Part shown: positions 37,184 to 45,060 of the stretch, one piece after another
How positions within the stretch are numbered: the first letter of the stretch is position 1
Layout of the letters: the number at the start of each line of letters is the position of its first letter
Source: Lactobacillales bacterium
GTDB taxonomy: Bacteria; Bacillota; Bacilli; Lactobacillales; Streptococcaceae
Assembly: GCA_031261175.1 (NCBI GenBank)
Contig: JAISJW010000024.1
Span: forward strand, 1-64,000
Length of the DNA: 64,000 nucleotides
Direction of reading: 5' to 3'
Program-made: the position numbers and the translations under genes
The notes under the pieces: model-generated
The model's database searches: none
What the model was told of the DNA's origin: nothing
Seen by the model: only the letters and a program-made list of their open reading frames with translations

Positions 37184-39835
37184 ATGCTAAACTGGCTGAG
37201 AAAAGAAATCGAGATCGGCAATTCAAAAATCAAACCCGAACAGGGTGTCATCACGATTATGGCGATAGTTATCATTGTGCCAACAATTTTATTTGCGGCC
37301 TTGATGGTCGAAACGGCTCGCTATTTTGCGATGGCTAACGAGACGGACGTAGCGCTCCAAGCGACCGGAAACGATGTTTTGACAGGCTACGATAAATACA
37401 CCTACGAAAAATTCGGGGTGATGACCGTCGATCAAAGTCAAAATATGCAAAAAACGGTCGAAAAAGATCAAAGCGGAAGCTGTTGGCAATTCTTCGGCGA
37501 GATCGATAGCATAATGATTCAGGGTTCAAATCCTCTGAGTGATTTCGGCGCAGTTGAAACGCAGATGGCCGGATTCTCAGAATATAACGGGCTCGGTGCC
37601 GTATTCAATAAATTCGTCAAACTCGATAAACTGTTCAAGATGATTGATGATTTCGCCGGTGAAAACGGAGCGAAACTGCTCGGCCAAACTTTCGCTGACG
37701 AGGGGAAAACGCTCGACTCGCTAAACGGCGAGGTAGCGAATGTTATGAAATTAGCTGATTCGGTAACGGCGCAAAAAAACCAATACGATACACTCTTCAA
37801 GGAGTGGGCCGATGCGGTGGAGACGGCGACGGGGGAAATTGCCACAGCGCAAAGCAACACAGAAGATTCTGAAACAGACATCGCCGACAGCGTAAAAGCA
37901 GCTCAAGATAAAATAACTGAGGCGTATGATAATTACGTCAATTGGCACACGACGACGGATACGCTAATAAATAATTATATCAGCGGGATTAAGGCGTTCG
38001 ATACGGCGCTTGCCGATTATTCCGACGCCAGCCTAGATGCGGTTGACACTTTGCAGCTCAACGGGCTTGATGAGCAGATTGATCAATTTCAATCCGAGCT
38101 AGACATGAGCGATTCGATTGTACATGACGAGGAGCATTATAGCGCGGAAGATCGCGCAATTGCCCAAGCGGAATTTGATCGGGTGACACCTCTAAAGGAG
38201 GCCGCAGAGGCGCAAAGAACGGAAGTTCTAAATCGGACGCGGGAGGCGGCGCAAGGCCTGCCTGAACAGGTGACCATCGACCTCGAGGAAATTGACCATG
38301 ATATCAAACAAGAAAAAGCAAATCTCGGCAAGTTAAAACCCAAAGACGTCGCAGCGGATACGCCGCGGCCGGATGACGCGACTTATCACTTTGTGGATTT
38401 CACCAATTGTCTTGAATCGGGGGCCTTTCTTAATGTGTTGAAGAATTGTGCCTCAGCGCAATTGAGTCCATCGAATACGGGCAAAAATATTTTGTCGAAG
38501 ATGGATAGTATTTTCGACGGGTTGAGCGACTTATCGATCTTTGCGGATCCGCGTTTGAATGCGAAAATCAATACGAACTATTACGATAAAATCAAATCGC
38601 TGACCGGGAATAATCTCGAACACGATGGGATTTTCGAGATCATAGGGGCGGTGCTCCAAATAATGAAAACTCCTGGGTTGATACTAGGGCATTTACTTCA
38701 CGGAGATATTATTCATGCGTTACTGGATTTAGCAGATTTCTTTATCGCGATTGCGGACTTCTTTAAGGGTATCTTTGATATGATTATGAATTTCGCCGAG
38801 CGAATTGCCCAGGTTGTGACCGGACGTTTTGATAAGGTTCTGCAGGTTCCCTACTGGTCGTTTAATTTTGCGAATCGAACCAATCGGAAACACACGCTAG
38901 GCTCAAGCGATGACGATCTGACAGGTAAGAGTGTAAGTGGGTTCGAATTCACGAAAAATAGAAGTACCCCATCGGATGTCGACCGGGAATACGGCTGCGG
39001 AAGTCTGTCCGGACTTTTGGATAGTGCGATAGGACCTTGTGAAAGTGGGGATGATTACGCATTTTGCAGTTGCGAATTAGAATACATCTTTACCGGACGC
39101 TCAAACGAAATCCAAGCCCAGGAATACACCTTCCTCGCCATCTTCGTCTTCCGCCTGCTCCCTAACATCGCCGCGGTTTCGGCCGACAAAATAATTAGCG
39201 AGTTAGCGTTAGAACCGATTGTTGGGCAAATCATCCAGATCGTCGCCTTGTTTTTGGAAAGTTTTGTCGACACCTTCTTGCTCGTGAACGGAGCATCGCT
39301 GAAACTCGTCGGAAAAGACAAATGTTTTGTCGCCTCAGATTGTGTCAATTTCCTTGATAAACTTGCAAAAATTGAAGGGGAAACTAAATTTAAAGCGGAT
39401 GCTGTACGAGATGCGCTCAAAACAAGCTTGGACGAAGGTGACCCTAGGGGTGGACCGACATCAGGATCGAATGCTTTTGAAGAATACCTTGCAAAATCTT
39501 GGTTAGAATTCGATTACTCGCAGCATATTTTCATTATGATGCTTCTTTTCGGAAACAATTCCCAATATACTAAACGCACCCGCGACTTGATTGAGATGGA
39601 AGGAACGCTGAACAAGGCGTACGATTATTACGGAGATCTTGGAAGCCGCAGCGATATCGCGGATAAAGTCACTGAGCTATACGACTCAGGGAAAGCTTAT
39701 GATATAACGAAGGCGTACACGCGCGTTAGGGTTCGCGCTAACTATAAAACTTGCTTTAAAATTTTCAGCTTAGGAAAATCTAAGCACTCGGTGCTTGACA
39801 AATATACAGGTAGAGAAGTAAACGTGGGGTACTAA
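37184..39835 (+). CDS. Cassette 5 protein B: TadG/DUF5702-like
   Basis: An 883-aa protein, close to B4. The leader is two residues shorter than in B1-B4 (21 aa ending PEQG). VITIMAIVIIVPTILF helix, GYDKYTYEKFGVMTVDQ, coiled-coil region, CELEYIFTGRS, KDKCFV and a terminal TGREVNVGY follow. An extra CWQF cysteine is shared with B4. There is a possible second N-terminal ATG at 37153 in another frame, which I reject. Confidence 0.75.
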   Translation: MLNWLRKEIEIGNSKIKPEQGVITIMAIVIIVPTILFAALMVETARYFAMANETDVALQATGNDVLTGYDKYTYEKFGVMTVDQSQNMQKTVEKDQSGSCWQFFGEIDSIMIQGSNPLSDFGAVETQMAGFSEYNGLGAVFNKFVKLDKLFKMIDDFAGENGAKLLGQTFADEGKTLDSLNGEVANVMKLADSVTAQKNQYDTLFKEWADAVETATGEIATAQSNTEDSETDIADSVKAAQDKITEAYDNYVNWHTTTDTLINNYISGIKAFDTALADYSDASLDAVDTLQLNGLDEQIDQFQSELDMSDSIVHDEEHYSAEDRAIAQAEFDRVTPLKEAAEAQRTEVLNRTREAAQGLPEQVTIDLEEIDHDIKQEKANLGKLKPKDVAADTPRPDDATYHFVDFTNCLESGAFLNVLKNCASAQLSPSNTGKNILSKMDSIFDGLSDLSIFADPRLNAKINTNYYDKIKSLTGNNLEHDGIFEIIGAVLQIMKTPGLILGHLLHGDIIHALLDLADFFIAIADFFKGIFDMIMNFAERIAQVVTGRFDKVLQVPYWSFNFANRTNRKHTLGSSDDDLTGKSVSGFEFTKNRSTPSDVDREYGCGSLSGLLDSAIGPCESGDDYAFCSCELEYIFTGRSNEIQAQEYTFLAIFVFRLLPNIAAVSADKIISELALEPIVGQIIQIVALFLESFVDTFLLVNGASLKLVGKDKCFVASDCVNFLDKLAKIEGETKFKADAVRDALKTSLDEGDPRGGPTSGSNAFEEYLAKSWLEFDYSQHIFIMMLLFGNNSQYTKRTRDLIEMEGTLNKAYDYYGDLGSRSDIADKVTELYDSGKAYDITKAYTRVRVRANYKTCFKIFSLGKSKHSVLDKYTGREVNVGY

Positions 39836-39838
39836 GAA

Positions 39839-41407
39839 ATGAAAAAATCAGAAAGCGGAGTAATGATCATCGAAGCGATGTATATTATTCCAGTATTTCT
39901 AGCCGTAATTTTATTAGTTGCGACGATGATCCCCATAATCACGATGGCATCAACGGTCAACAAAGCGGCACTTGCCAGTATGATGAGCCTTTCGCAGGAC
40001 GGCCCCTACACCGAAATAATTAAATATCATAACTCAACAGATAGTAATATTAATGGTGTTGGCGACGCTATCGAGATGGGGATTGGGAATTTGCTTATCG
40101 ATACAGGCACGACTTTCGTCGATACGACCCGCTGGTATCACAACGACGAAACCATCGTTGAAGACAGCATCCCCTTAACCGATATGAGTCAGTATGACCA
40201 GGCAATTAAATCGGCAGTGAGCGACTACGCCGATAGCATCCGGCCTCACCTTAAGGATGCGCTTTGGGCGGCATTGGCTATCTCAGATAGATGGTTTTGT
40301 TTCGGCGACAACATAGATCACAATAACCTAACGGCTGAGAGGCAAATTGATAGCGCTAGTAGGAAGATGGCTGGCGTGCTTAAGAAAAACATCCAATCCC
40401 ATGATCAATTGAAAACTTATCTCGATACTTTGAAAACTGTTTGTGATAATATTTATCCGATAGGTCCGCCAAATTATACGATACCAGAAACGCAGTATAG
40501 TAATCTGTTTAAGTTAAATTGGATAAAAGTTATGTTGATTGACAGCAGTTTAAGTGATGCGATGGAAAAACCTAACCATACATTTTATTTCGGTAAATAT
40601 CTAACTGTTTATCTTGATTTTGGTGCTGGTGATAATGTGGCGATGGCACCTTTGTGGCAGGCGCAGTATCAGAGGTTGTATCTTGATTTACTTGGAATCT
40701 ATAATGCCAACGATCCTTTTTACAAACGTGAGATTCACTATCCTAAATATGATGACGATGCGGCGCGTGAAGTTGCGAAAACGCGCTTCAAGGCTTATTT
40801 ATCTGGGCAAGGCAGTCCTGTAGCACAGCATCTAGATGATGAGTACAAAAAATTCATCAAACGTTTTGGAATTACCAACACGCCTAAGGAACGTTTGGAT
40901 GACGTAACGGATTCCGATTGTGATTTCGATTTTAGCGAAACGAAGATGAACCACGAAAACGGTAAACTTATTTTAGATATCAAATATCACACTGTTTACG
41001 GAATTAATTTCTTCAATAAATTTTTACCACGAGAGTTCCATTTTAAAGGAACGACTAAAATTTGGTCCGGACTCGGCGGGGTTAAAACGCAGAAAACGAA
41101 GCGAAAGTGGACGGTTTTAGATCCGAACGACACGACACCTCCTTCGTGGGCAGTTCCGCAGTTCAATATTTTACCGACGGACTATTGGCCTTATGCTCCG
41201 GATGTAGGCCCGTATTCACCCGATCCTGTTTCGTCAGACTGGCCTGATAATGCTACTAGACCTTTTCCTTGTGAATATATTGCGAGTGGTAGGCGTGCTA
41301 AAGAGCATAGTGGTTGGAACTATTGGAAACATAACATTCAGAATTGGTATGCCTACATTCCCAAATTGAATGGAACAAATGGCTGGTGGTGGGGTAAAAA
41401 AGAGTGA
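39839..41407 (+). CDS. Cassette 5 protein C: TadE-like pseudopilin (long form)
   Basis: A 522-aa protein, leader MKKSESG then VMIIE (Glu at +5), aligned with C4 along nearly all its length. Its C-terminal tail is also long and rich in Trp/Tyr/Pro (WPYAPDVGPYSPDP; ending NGWWWGKKE) but differs from the C4 tail in sequence. It is the last gene of the island's final operon. Confidence 0.77.
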   Translation: MKKSESGVMIIEAMYIIPVFLAVILLVATMIPIITMASTVNKAALASMMSLSQDGPYTEIIKYHNSTDSNINGVGDAIEMGIGNLLIDTGTTFVDTTRWYHNDETIVEDSIPLTDMSQYDQAIKSAVSDYADSIRPHLKDALWAALAISDRWFCFGDNIDHNNLTAERQIDSASRKMAGVLKKNIQSHDQLKTYLDTLKTVCDNIYPIGPPNYTIPETQYSNLFKLNWIKVMLIDSSLSDAMEKPNHTFYFGKYLTVYLDFGAGDNVAMAPLWQAQYQRLYLDLLGIYNANDPFYKREIHYPKYDDDAAREVAKTRFKAYLSGQGSPVAQHLDDEYKKFIKRFGITNTPKERLDDVTDSDCDFDFSETKMNHENGKLILDIKYHTVYGINFFNKFLPREFHFKGTTKIWSGLGGVKTQKTKRKWTVLDPNDTTPPSWAVPQFNILPTDYWPYAPDVGPYSPDPVSSDWPDNATRPFPCEYIASGRRAKEHSGWNYWKHNIQNWYAYIPKLNGTNGWWWGKKE

Positions 41408-41461
41408 TATCTTGCTAAAATTCCCGTTAATGCCGAAATTTCCCAGATAAAAATCCAAATA

Positions 41462-41498
41462 AAAAAACACCTCGTTGGATCCGACGTGGTGTTTTGTT
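41462..41498 (+). terminator. Terminator of cassette 5
   Basis: AAAACACC-T-CGT pairs with ACG-T-GGTGTTTT around an 8-nt loop, followed by T residues. It lies about 55 nt after the C5 stop. Confidence 0.75.
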
Positions 41499-41562
41499 GC
41501 GTGTGTAGCGCCCTGTCATTGCAGGGGAGACTCGCAAATAAACCAAAACTATTATCTTGAAA

Positions 41563-41630
41563 ATTCCTTTTTTTTGCCGAATTTAGGAGTTTCGCGCCTC
41601 GAAAGTCCTAAAAAAAGCATTAAAAGGAAT
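41563..41630. repeat. REP-like palindrome, family member 4
   Basis: Imperfect arms with attcctttt outer sequence and a tttaggagtttcg/cgaaagtcctaaa core. The right arm holds the stop codon and last codons of the reverse gene 41620-42462. A second copy (42555-42621) lies on the other side of that gene, so the gene is bracketed by two members of the family. Confidence 0.8.
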
Positions 41631-42462
41631 AATTGTTTTCTAACCCATTAATAATTGGTAATTTAACAGGCTTATTATGAAGTTTTCGCACTCCCATAGT
41701 TTTTAATTTATCCTCGAGCATTCCGAATTGGAATTCGTGATACATTAAACGGACGACTTTGAACCCGAGTTGTTCAAGGGCAGCTTGACGTTTGCGTTCG
41801 CGCTTGTAATAACCAGGTTTTTCACCTTTTCCGGCTCCGTCGACTTCAAAAACTATTTTTCCTTTTCTTGTTTCATAATACATATCAACCCGAGCGACAA
41901 AACGATTTCCATAAGGGTTTTCGAGGTAAACATCATCAACGATATGATGGTGATCGTAAAAAACGAGTTGTTGCTCAGGTGCCTCGTAACCGAGTAAATA
42001 AATCATGATGCGAACCAATGTTTCAAACGGCGATTCATCCCCTGTGCTCACAAAGGGCAGAACAACTTTTATGCTTCTCATTCCGTGAGTTCTAGAGTTT
42101 CTCTCGACAAAGTTTTTGATTTCCTCAAGAGAAAAAAGATTCCGATAGAGGCAATTGCTAATAGCGGAAACGAGTCCGAGGGCGGAAGATTCTTTCCCCA
42201 ATTCAAGGATAGTTTTTAAGTGATTGCTACAGATGATCTCGTGACCTAAATTGATGCGTTCGCGTTCGTTATAAAGAACGTCAGAGCGACAGATGGCGTG
42301 GAACGAATGTTTTCCGAGAACGCGTGGGACCGAATAGTCAAAGTGATCGATGATTGGGATGTCCAAAAAGAGACAAGCTGATACTCCGGTGAAAATGATA
42401 GGTTTGCGACTTTGAGTAGTGAGAGCATAACAGTTATTTTTTGCAATTAGGTCTTCATGCAT
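41620..42462 (-). CDS. AbiEi/DUF559-like protein, copy 2
   Basis: A 280-aa protein, the same length as copy 1 and roughly three-quarters identical by eye. The C-terminal block (RVDMYYETRKGK, FEVDGAGKGEKPGYY, ERKRQAALEQLG) is almost unchanged between the copies, while the N-terminal third differs more. The nuclease-like residues (Asp in RVD, Glu and Asp in FEVDG) are kept in both, which argues for a functional fold. Same position as copy 1: reversed, directly after a WG-A-B-C operon. Confidence 0.67.
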   Translation of the reverse strand: MHEDLIAKNNCYALTTQSRKPIIFTGVSACLFLDIPIIDHFDYSVPRVLGKHSFHAICRSDVLYNERERINLGHEIICSNHLKTILELGKESSALGLVSAISNCLYRNLFSLEEIKNFVERNSRTHGMRSIKVVLPFVSTGDESPFETLVRIMIYLLGYEAPEQQLVFYDHHHIVDDVYLENPYGNRFVARVDMYYETRKGKIVFEVDGAGKGEKPGYYKRERKRQAALEQLGFKVVRLMYHEFQFGMLEDKLKTMGVRKLHNKPVKLPIINGLENNYSF

Positions 42463-42489
42463 AGGTTTTCCTCCTTTTAAAATTAATGC

Positions 42490-42534
42490 CTATACTATAT
42501 ATATACGTATTTTTTCGCGTTTTGTTACATTTTT
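42490..42534 (-). promoter_or_regulatory. Conserved promoter/operator of AbiEi-like copy 2
   Basis: About 45 nt upstream of the ATG are identical to the region upstream of copy 1 except for one or two positions (ctatactatatatatacg, then tattttttcg and gttttgttacattttt). It contains the small palindrome ATACGTAT. Sequence on either side diverges, so selection is likely acting on promoter or operator function. Confidence 0.5.
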
Positions 42535-42554
42535 GAATAAAATAAATAAAAAAA

Positions 42555-42621
42555 ATTCCTTTATTTGCCGAATTTAGGAGTTTCGAGGCACGAAATGCCT
42601 AAAAAACGCAAAAAAAGGAAT
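42555..42621. repeat. REP-like palindrome, family member 5
   Basis: Core ttaggagtttcg/cgaaatgcctaaa with outer attccttt/aaaaggaat. It is more degenerate than the others. Its right end merges into the ispD promoter. Confidence 0.7.
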
Positions 42622-42623
42622 TA

Positions 42624-42638
42624 TGATATAATATAGGT
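42624..42638 (+). promoter_or_regulatory. ispD promoter, predicted leaderless
   Basis: TGA-TATAAT with TATAAT at 42627-42632. The ispD ATG at 42639 is six nucleotides after the -10 box. No ribosome binding site is visible. Confidence 0.6.
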
Positions 42639-43316
42639 ATGAATTATACAGCGATTATTCTAGCCGGCGGAAGTGGCAGCCGCATGAAGGCAGAAATAAA
42701 TAAAATTTTCCTTGAAATCGAAGGACGCCAAATCATCGAACATAGCGTGCGCATTTTTGAACAGGATGAGCGATGCGTTAATATCGTTTTGGTCATCAAA
42801 GAAAAAGAAGTCGAACAATATCGATACCTTAAAAATGAGTATCCACATATTCAGTTTGTCTTCGGTGGAGCCGAGCGTCAAGACAGCGTCTACAACGCGC
42901 TCGTTCACATCAAAAAAACTGACTACGTCTTAGTTCACGATGGAGCGCGACCGTTCGTTGAACTCGATGCCCTCGACCGCTTGCTCGATAAACTAAAAAC
43001 AGCGCACGCCGCCATCTTGGCCGTCCCGGTCAAAGACACGATTAAAGTCGTAAATAAATTCGAGCAAATCACGCAGACGCCAGATCGCGCAGCACTCTGG
43101 GCGGCGCAAACGCCGCAAGCATTCGATTTCGCAACGCTTCTGACTTGCCACGAAAAGGCCCGCCACCACGGCTACATCGCAACCGATGATGCCGCGCTGA
43201 TTGAGCGCTATACGGATAAACACGTCGTTGTTGCGCTCGGAAGCTATGAAAACATTAAAATTACAACTCCAATCGATTTAGAAATGGCGAGTTTAATTGC
43301 CAAAAAACGTTTTTAG
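42639..43316 (+). CDS. ispD: 2-C-methyl-D-erythritol 4-phosphate cytidylyltransferase IspD
   Basis: A 225-aa enzyme of the MEP isoprenoid pathway that joins CTP and methylerythritol phosphate. The nucleotide-binding motif LAGGSGSRM (residues about 8-16), HDGARPF and TPDR...WAAQTPQAF are present and length is standard. Lys and Arg residues of the P-loop-like motif are as expected, except that the usual GxGKRM appears as GSGSRM. ispF lies 178 nt downstream with its own promoter. Confidence 0.9.
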   Translation: MNYTAIILAGGSGSRMKAEINKIFLEIEGRQIIEHSVRIFEQDERCVNIVLVIKEKEVEQYRYLKNEYPHIQFVFGGAERQDSVYNALVHIKKTDYVLVHDGARPFVELDALDRLLDKLKTAHAAILAVPVKDTIKVVNKFEQITQTPDRAALWAAQTPQAFDFATLLTCHEKARHHGYIATDDAALIERYTDKHVVVALGSYENIKITTPIDLEMASLIAKKRF

Positions 43317-43427
43317 CCTATTTGTATACATAACTTAGATAAAATATCGCAAAAATGCCCTTTCGATAGCAAAATTAAATAAATTCACAAAAACGCAAAA
43401 AATAAAACTTTTTTTGTGTTTTTTTTG

Positions 43428-43456
43428 TTGACAAAGAATGACAGATATTATAGAAT
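43428..43456 (+). promoter_or_regulatory. Promoter of ispF
   Basis: TTGACA (43428-43433), a 17-nt spacer and TAGAAT (43451-43456). The leader is about 30 nt and contains AAAGGA before the ATG at 43494, so ispF has its own transcription start. Confidence 0.7.
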
Positions 43457-43493
43457 AGGGCATATTTATGAAAGCAAATAAAAGGATAGTAAG

Positions 43494-43973
43494 ATGATTA
43501 GAGTAGGCCAAGGGTTTGACGTCCATCAATTAGTCCCAAATCGCAAGCTGATTCTCGGGGGAGTCGAGATCGCACACGACCTTGGGTTGCTAGGACATTC
43601 CGACGCGGACGCCCTACTTCACTCCATCACTGATGCTATTCTGGGTGCTGCCGCCCTCGGCGATATCGGCCATCTCTTTCCCGACGATGACCCAACGTTC
43701 AAGGACGCGGACTCACTTGCCCTCTTGAAAGAAGCTTTTCGGCAAGTAAACCTTAAGGGATTCGTGGTTGAAAATATTGATGCTACGATTTTGGCTGAAA
43801 AGCCGAAGATGAAACCGCATTTGGATGAGATGCGCAAAAACATCGCTGCTGCTCTGGAAATTGAGATCGACCAAGTTAATCTCAAGGCGACGACGATGGA
43901 GAAAATGGGATTTATCGGACGGTCCGAAGGGATTGGGGCGATGAGTGTCGCGCTTTTATCTAAAGAAGGTTAG
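43494..43973 (+). CDS. ispF: 2-C-methyl-D-erythritol 2,4-cyclodiphosphate synthase IspF
   Basis: A 159-aa MEP-pathway enzyme. The metal ligands are seen in GFDVHQL and [13 protein letters not shown], and the C-terminal [17 protein letters not shown] segment is typical. Together with ispD it shows that the organism makes isoprenoids by the MEP route. The small gene at 43990 follows in the same direction. Confidence 0.95.
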   Translation: MIRVGQGFDVHQLVPNRKLILGGVEIAHDLGLLGHSDADALLHSITDAILGAAALGDIGHLFPDDDPTFKDADSLALLKEAFRQVNLKGFVVENIDATILAEKPKMKPHLDEMRKNIAAALEIEIDQVNLKATTMEKMGFIGRSEGIGAMSVALLSKEG

Positions 43974-43989
43974 AGGAAGGAAAAGAAAG

Positions 43990-44274
43990 ATGGCTAAACC
44001 TATTTCTAATTTCACAAGCGAAGAATTAGATATCTTCGAAGAGCGCTTGAACCGCGTTATTGCAACGTTCAACAAAAACTTAAATGGCCTGGTGAAATAT
44101 CACCGCCCCGCTGTCGAAGTTGAAACTTTAGTCGACATCACGATCAACCACTCGTTGGTCAACCTGATCAAGACATCAACTTTTTACATCGAAGGCACTA
44201 GCGCCGACAATTACGAGCCTTATTTGGAAGCAATCGAACGCATCCAAGTCCGCTTGAGCGAAGTCGCGGCTTAA
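43990..44274 (+). CDS. Small helical protein of unknown function
   Basis: A 94-aa protein with no motif I recognise. It is soluble and predicted mostly helical (EELDIFEERLNRVIATFNKNL, NHSLVNLIKTSTFYIE). The start at 43990 rather than 43945 is chosen because AGGAAGG-type sequence lies upstream and the longer form would overlap ispF. It sits 16 nt after ispF and shares its transcript. A strong terminator follows. Confidence 0.65.
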   Translation: MAKPISNFTSEELDIFEERLNRVIATFNKNLNGLVKYHRPAVEVETLVDITINHSLVNLIKTSTFYIEGTSADNYEPYLEAIERIQVRLSEVAA

Positions 44275-44275
44275 A

Positions 44276-44311
44276 TAAAAACACCATCGTGGAAAAACGG
44301 TGGTGTTTTTG
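44276..44311 (+). terminator. Terminator after the small gene
   Basis: AAAAACACCATCGT pairs with ACGGTGGTGTTTTT (two G-U or mismatched positions), followed by T residues, immediately before the promoter of the next gene. Confidence 0.85.
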
Positions 44312-44328
44312 TTACAATAGTAGGTAAT

Positions 44329-44955
44329 ATGAAGAAAAATTTACTAATAATAGTTCTGATCGGCGCAATCGCCCTCGTTCTCGCAAACTACGGCGACAAA
44401 CAAAACGTCAGCGAACCCGTCAAAACCCCGTCGGCAAGTCAAGTCGCTCAGCCGGCTGAGCAACAAGCCTCCGCACCGGCGGCGGAGGAAGCGCCGGAAG
44501 CTGATAGCGCATCCGACTGGTGGCGAAAACCGACCGACTCAGAACACGAATATCCTAATTTAAACAATTATAAATCAGTTAAAATTGAGGTGTCTATCGC
44601 CGAGCAACGAGTTCGCATTTACGGTGATGGCACGCTGCTTTTAAATATGATTTGCTCGACGGGCGCTGCCCAATACAAGGGAACTCCGACGGGTGATTAC
44701 GTGATTGAATCCGAACGTGGCGACCATTTTTACAATGCTTCGAGCAACGAGGGCGCGAACGACTGGGTCAGCTTCAAGGACCACGGCACCTATTTGTTCC
44801 ACAGCGTTCCCACTGATAAAAATAAAAATTTCATTACTGAAGAGGCTAACAATCTCGGTAAACCAATCAGCCACGGATGCATTCGCTTAAGCGTAGCTGA
44901 CGCAAACTGGTTCTATAAAAACATAAAAACCGGAACTCCGGTCCATATTGCGTAA
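44329..44955 (+). CDS. L,D-transpeptidase (YkuD domain), membrane-anchored
   Basis: A 208-aa envelope enzyme. An N-terminal hydrophobic helix (about 4-19) is a signal or anchor. A low-complexity Pro/Ala/Glu/Ser linker (about 25-62) follows, then a YkuD catalytic domain from about 80 with the active-site HGCIRLS motif near the C-terminus. It would form or modify 3-3 peptidoglycan cross-links or anchor proteins to the wall. The -10 TACAAT (44313-44318) is only 10 nt before the ATG, so the leader is at most a few bases. Confidence 0.88.
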   Translation: MKKNLLIIVLIGAIALVLANYGDKQNVSEPVKTPSASQVAQPAEQQASAPAAEEAPEADSASDWWRKPTDSEHEYPNLNNYKSVKIEVSIAEQRVRIYGDGTLLLNMICSTGAAQYKGTPTGDYVIESERGDHFYNASSNEGANDWVSFKDHGTYLFHSVPTDKNKNFITEEANNLGKPISHGCIRLSVADANWFYKNIKTGTPVHIA

Positions 44956-44961
44956 AACTAG

Positions 44962-45013
44962 CCCTTTTGTGACAAAAAAGGGGTGTTTTTTGAAAAACAC
45001 GTCATAAAAGGGC
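44962..45013. repeat. Nested inverted repeat after the L,D-transpeptidase
   Basis: GCCCTTTTGTGAC (44962-44974) pairs with GTCATAAAAGGGC (45001-45013), one mismatch. A second stem, GTGTTTT/AAAACAC, lies inside. This is a shorter version of the stem-within-stem layout seen at 8817 and 16834. It may contribute to termination. Confidence 0.6.
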
Positions 45014-45060
45014 CATTGTATTAAACGAGGGGCCCTAAGCGTAAATAATTTCCTAAAACT

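Noticed and set aside
12058..41407. Prophage or integrative element spanning the cassette island
   Set aside because: No integrase, terminase, capsid, relaxase or transposase-like gene and no flanking attachment repeats were found. The over-represented 7-mer is as dense here as in the core genes.
12058..41407. Competence (ComG-type) pseudopilins
   Set aside because: Proteins are far too large and gene order differs; there is no comGA/comGB-like gene, and B resembles TadG/DUF5702.
28416..42462. Complete AbiE toxin-antitoxin system
   Set aside because: Only the AbiEi/DUF559-like protein is present in each copy; no nucleotidyltransferase toxin gene is adjacent.
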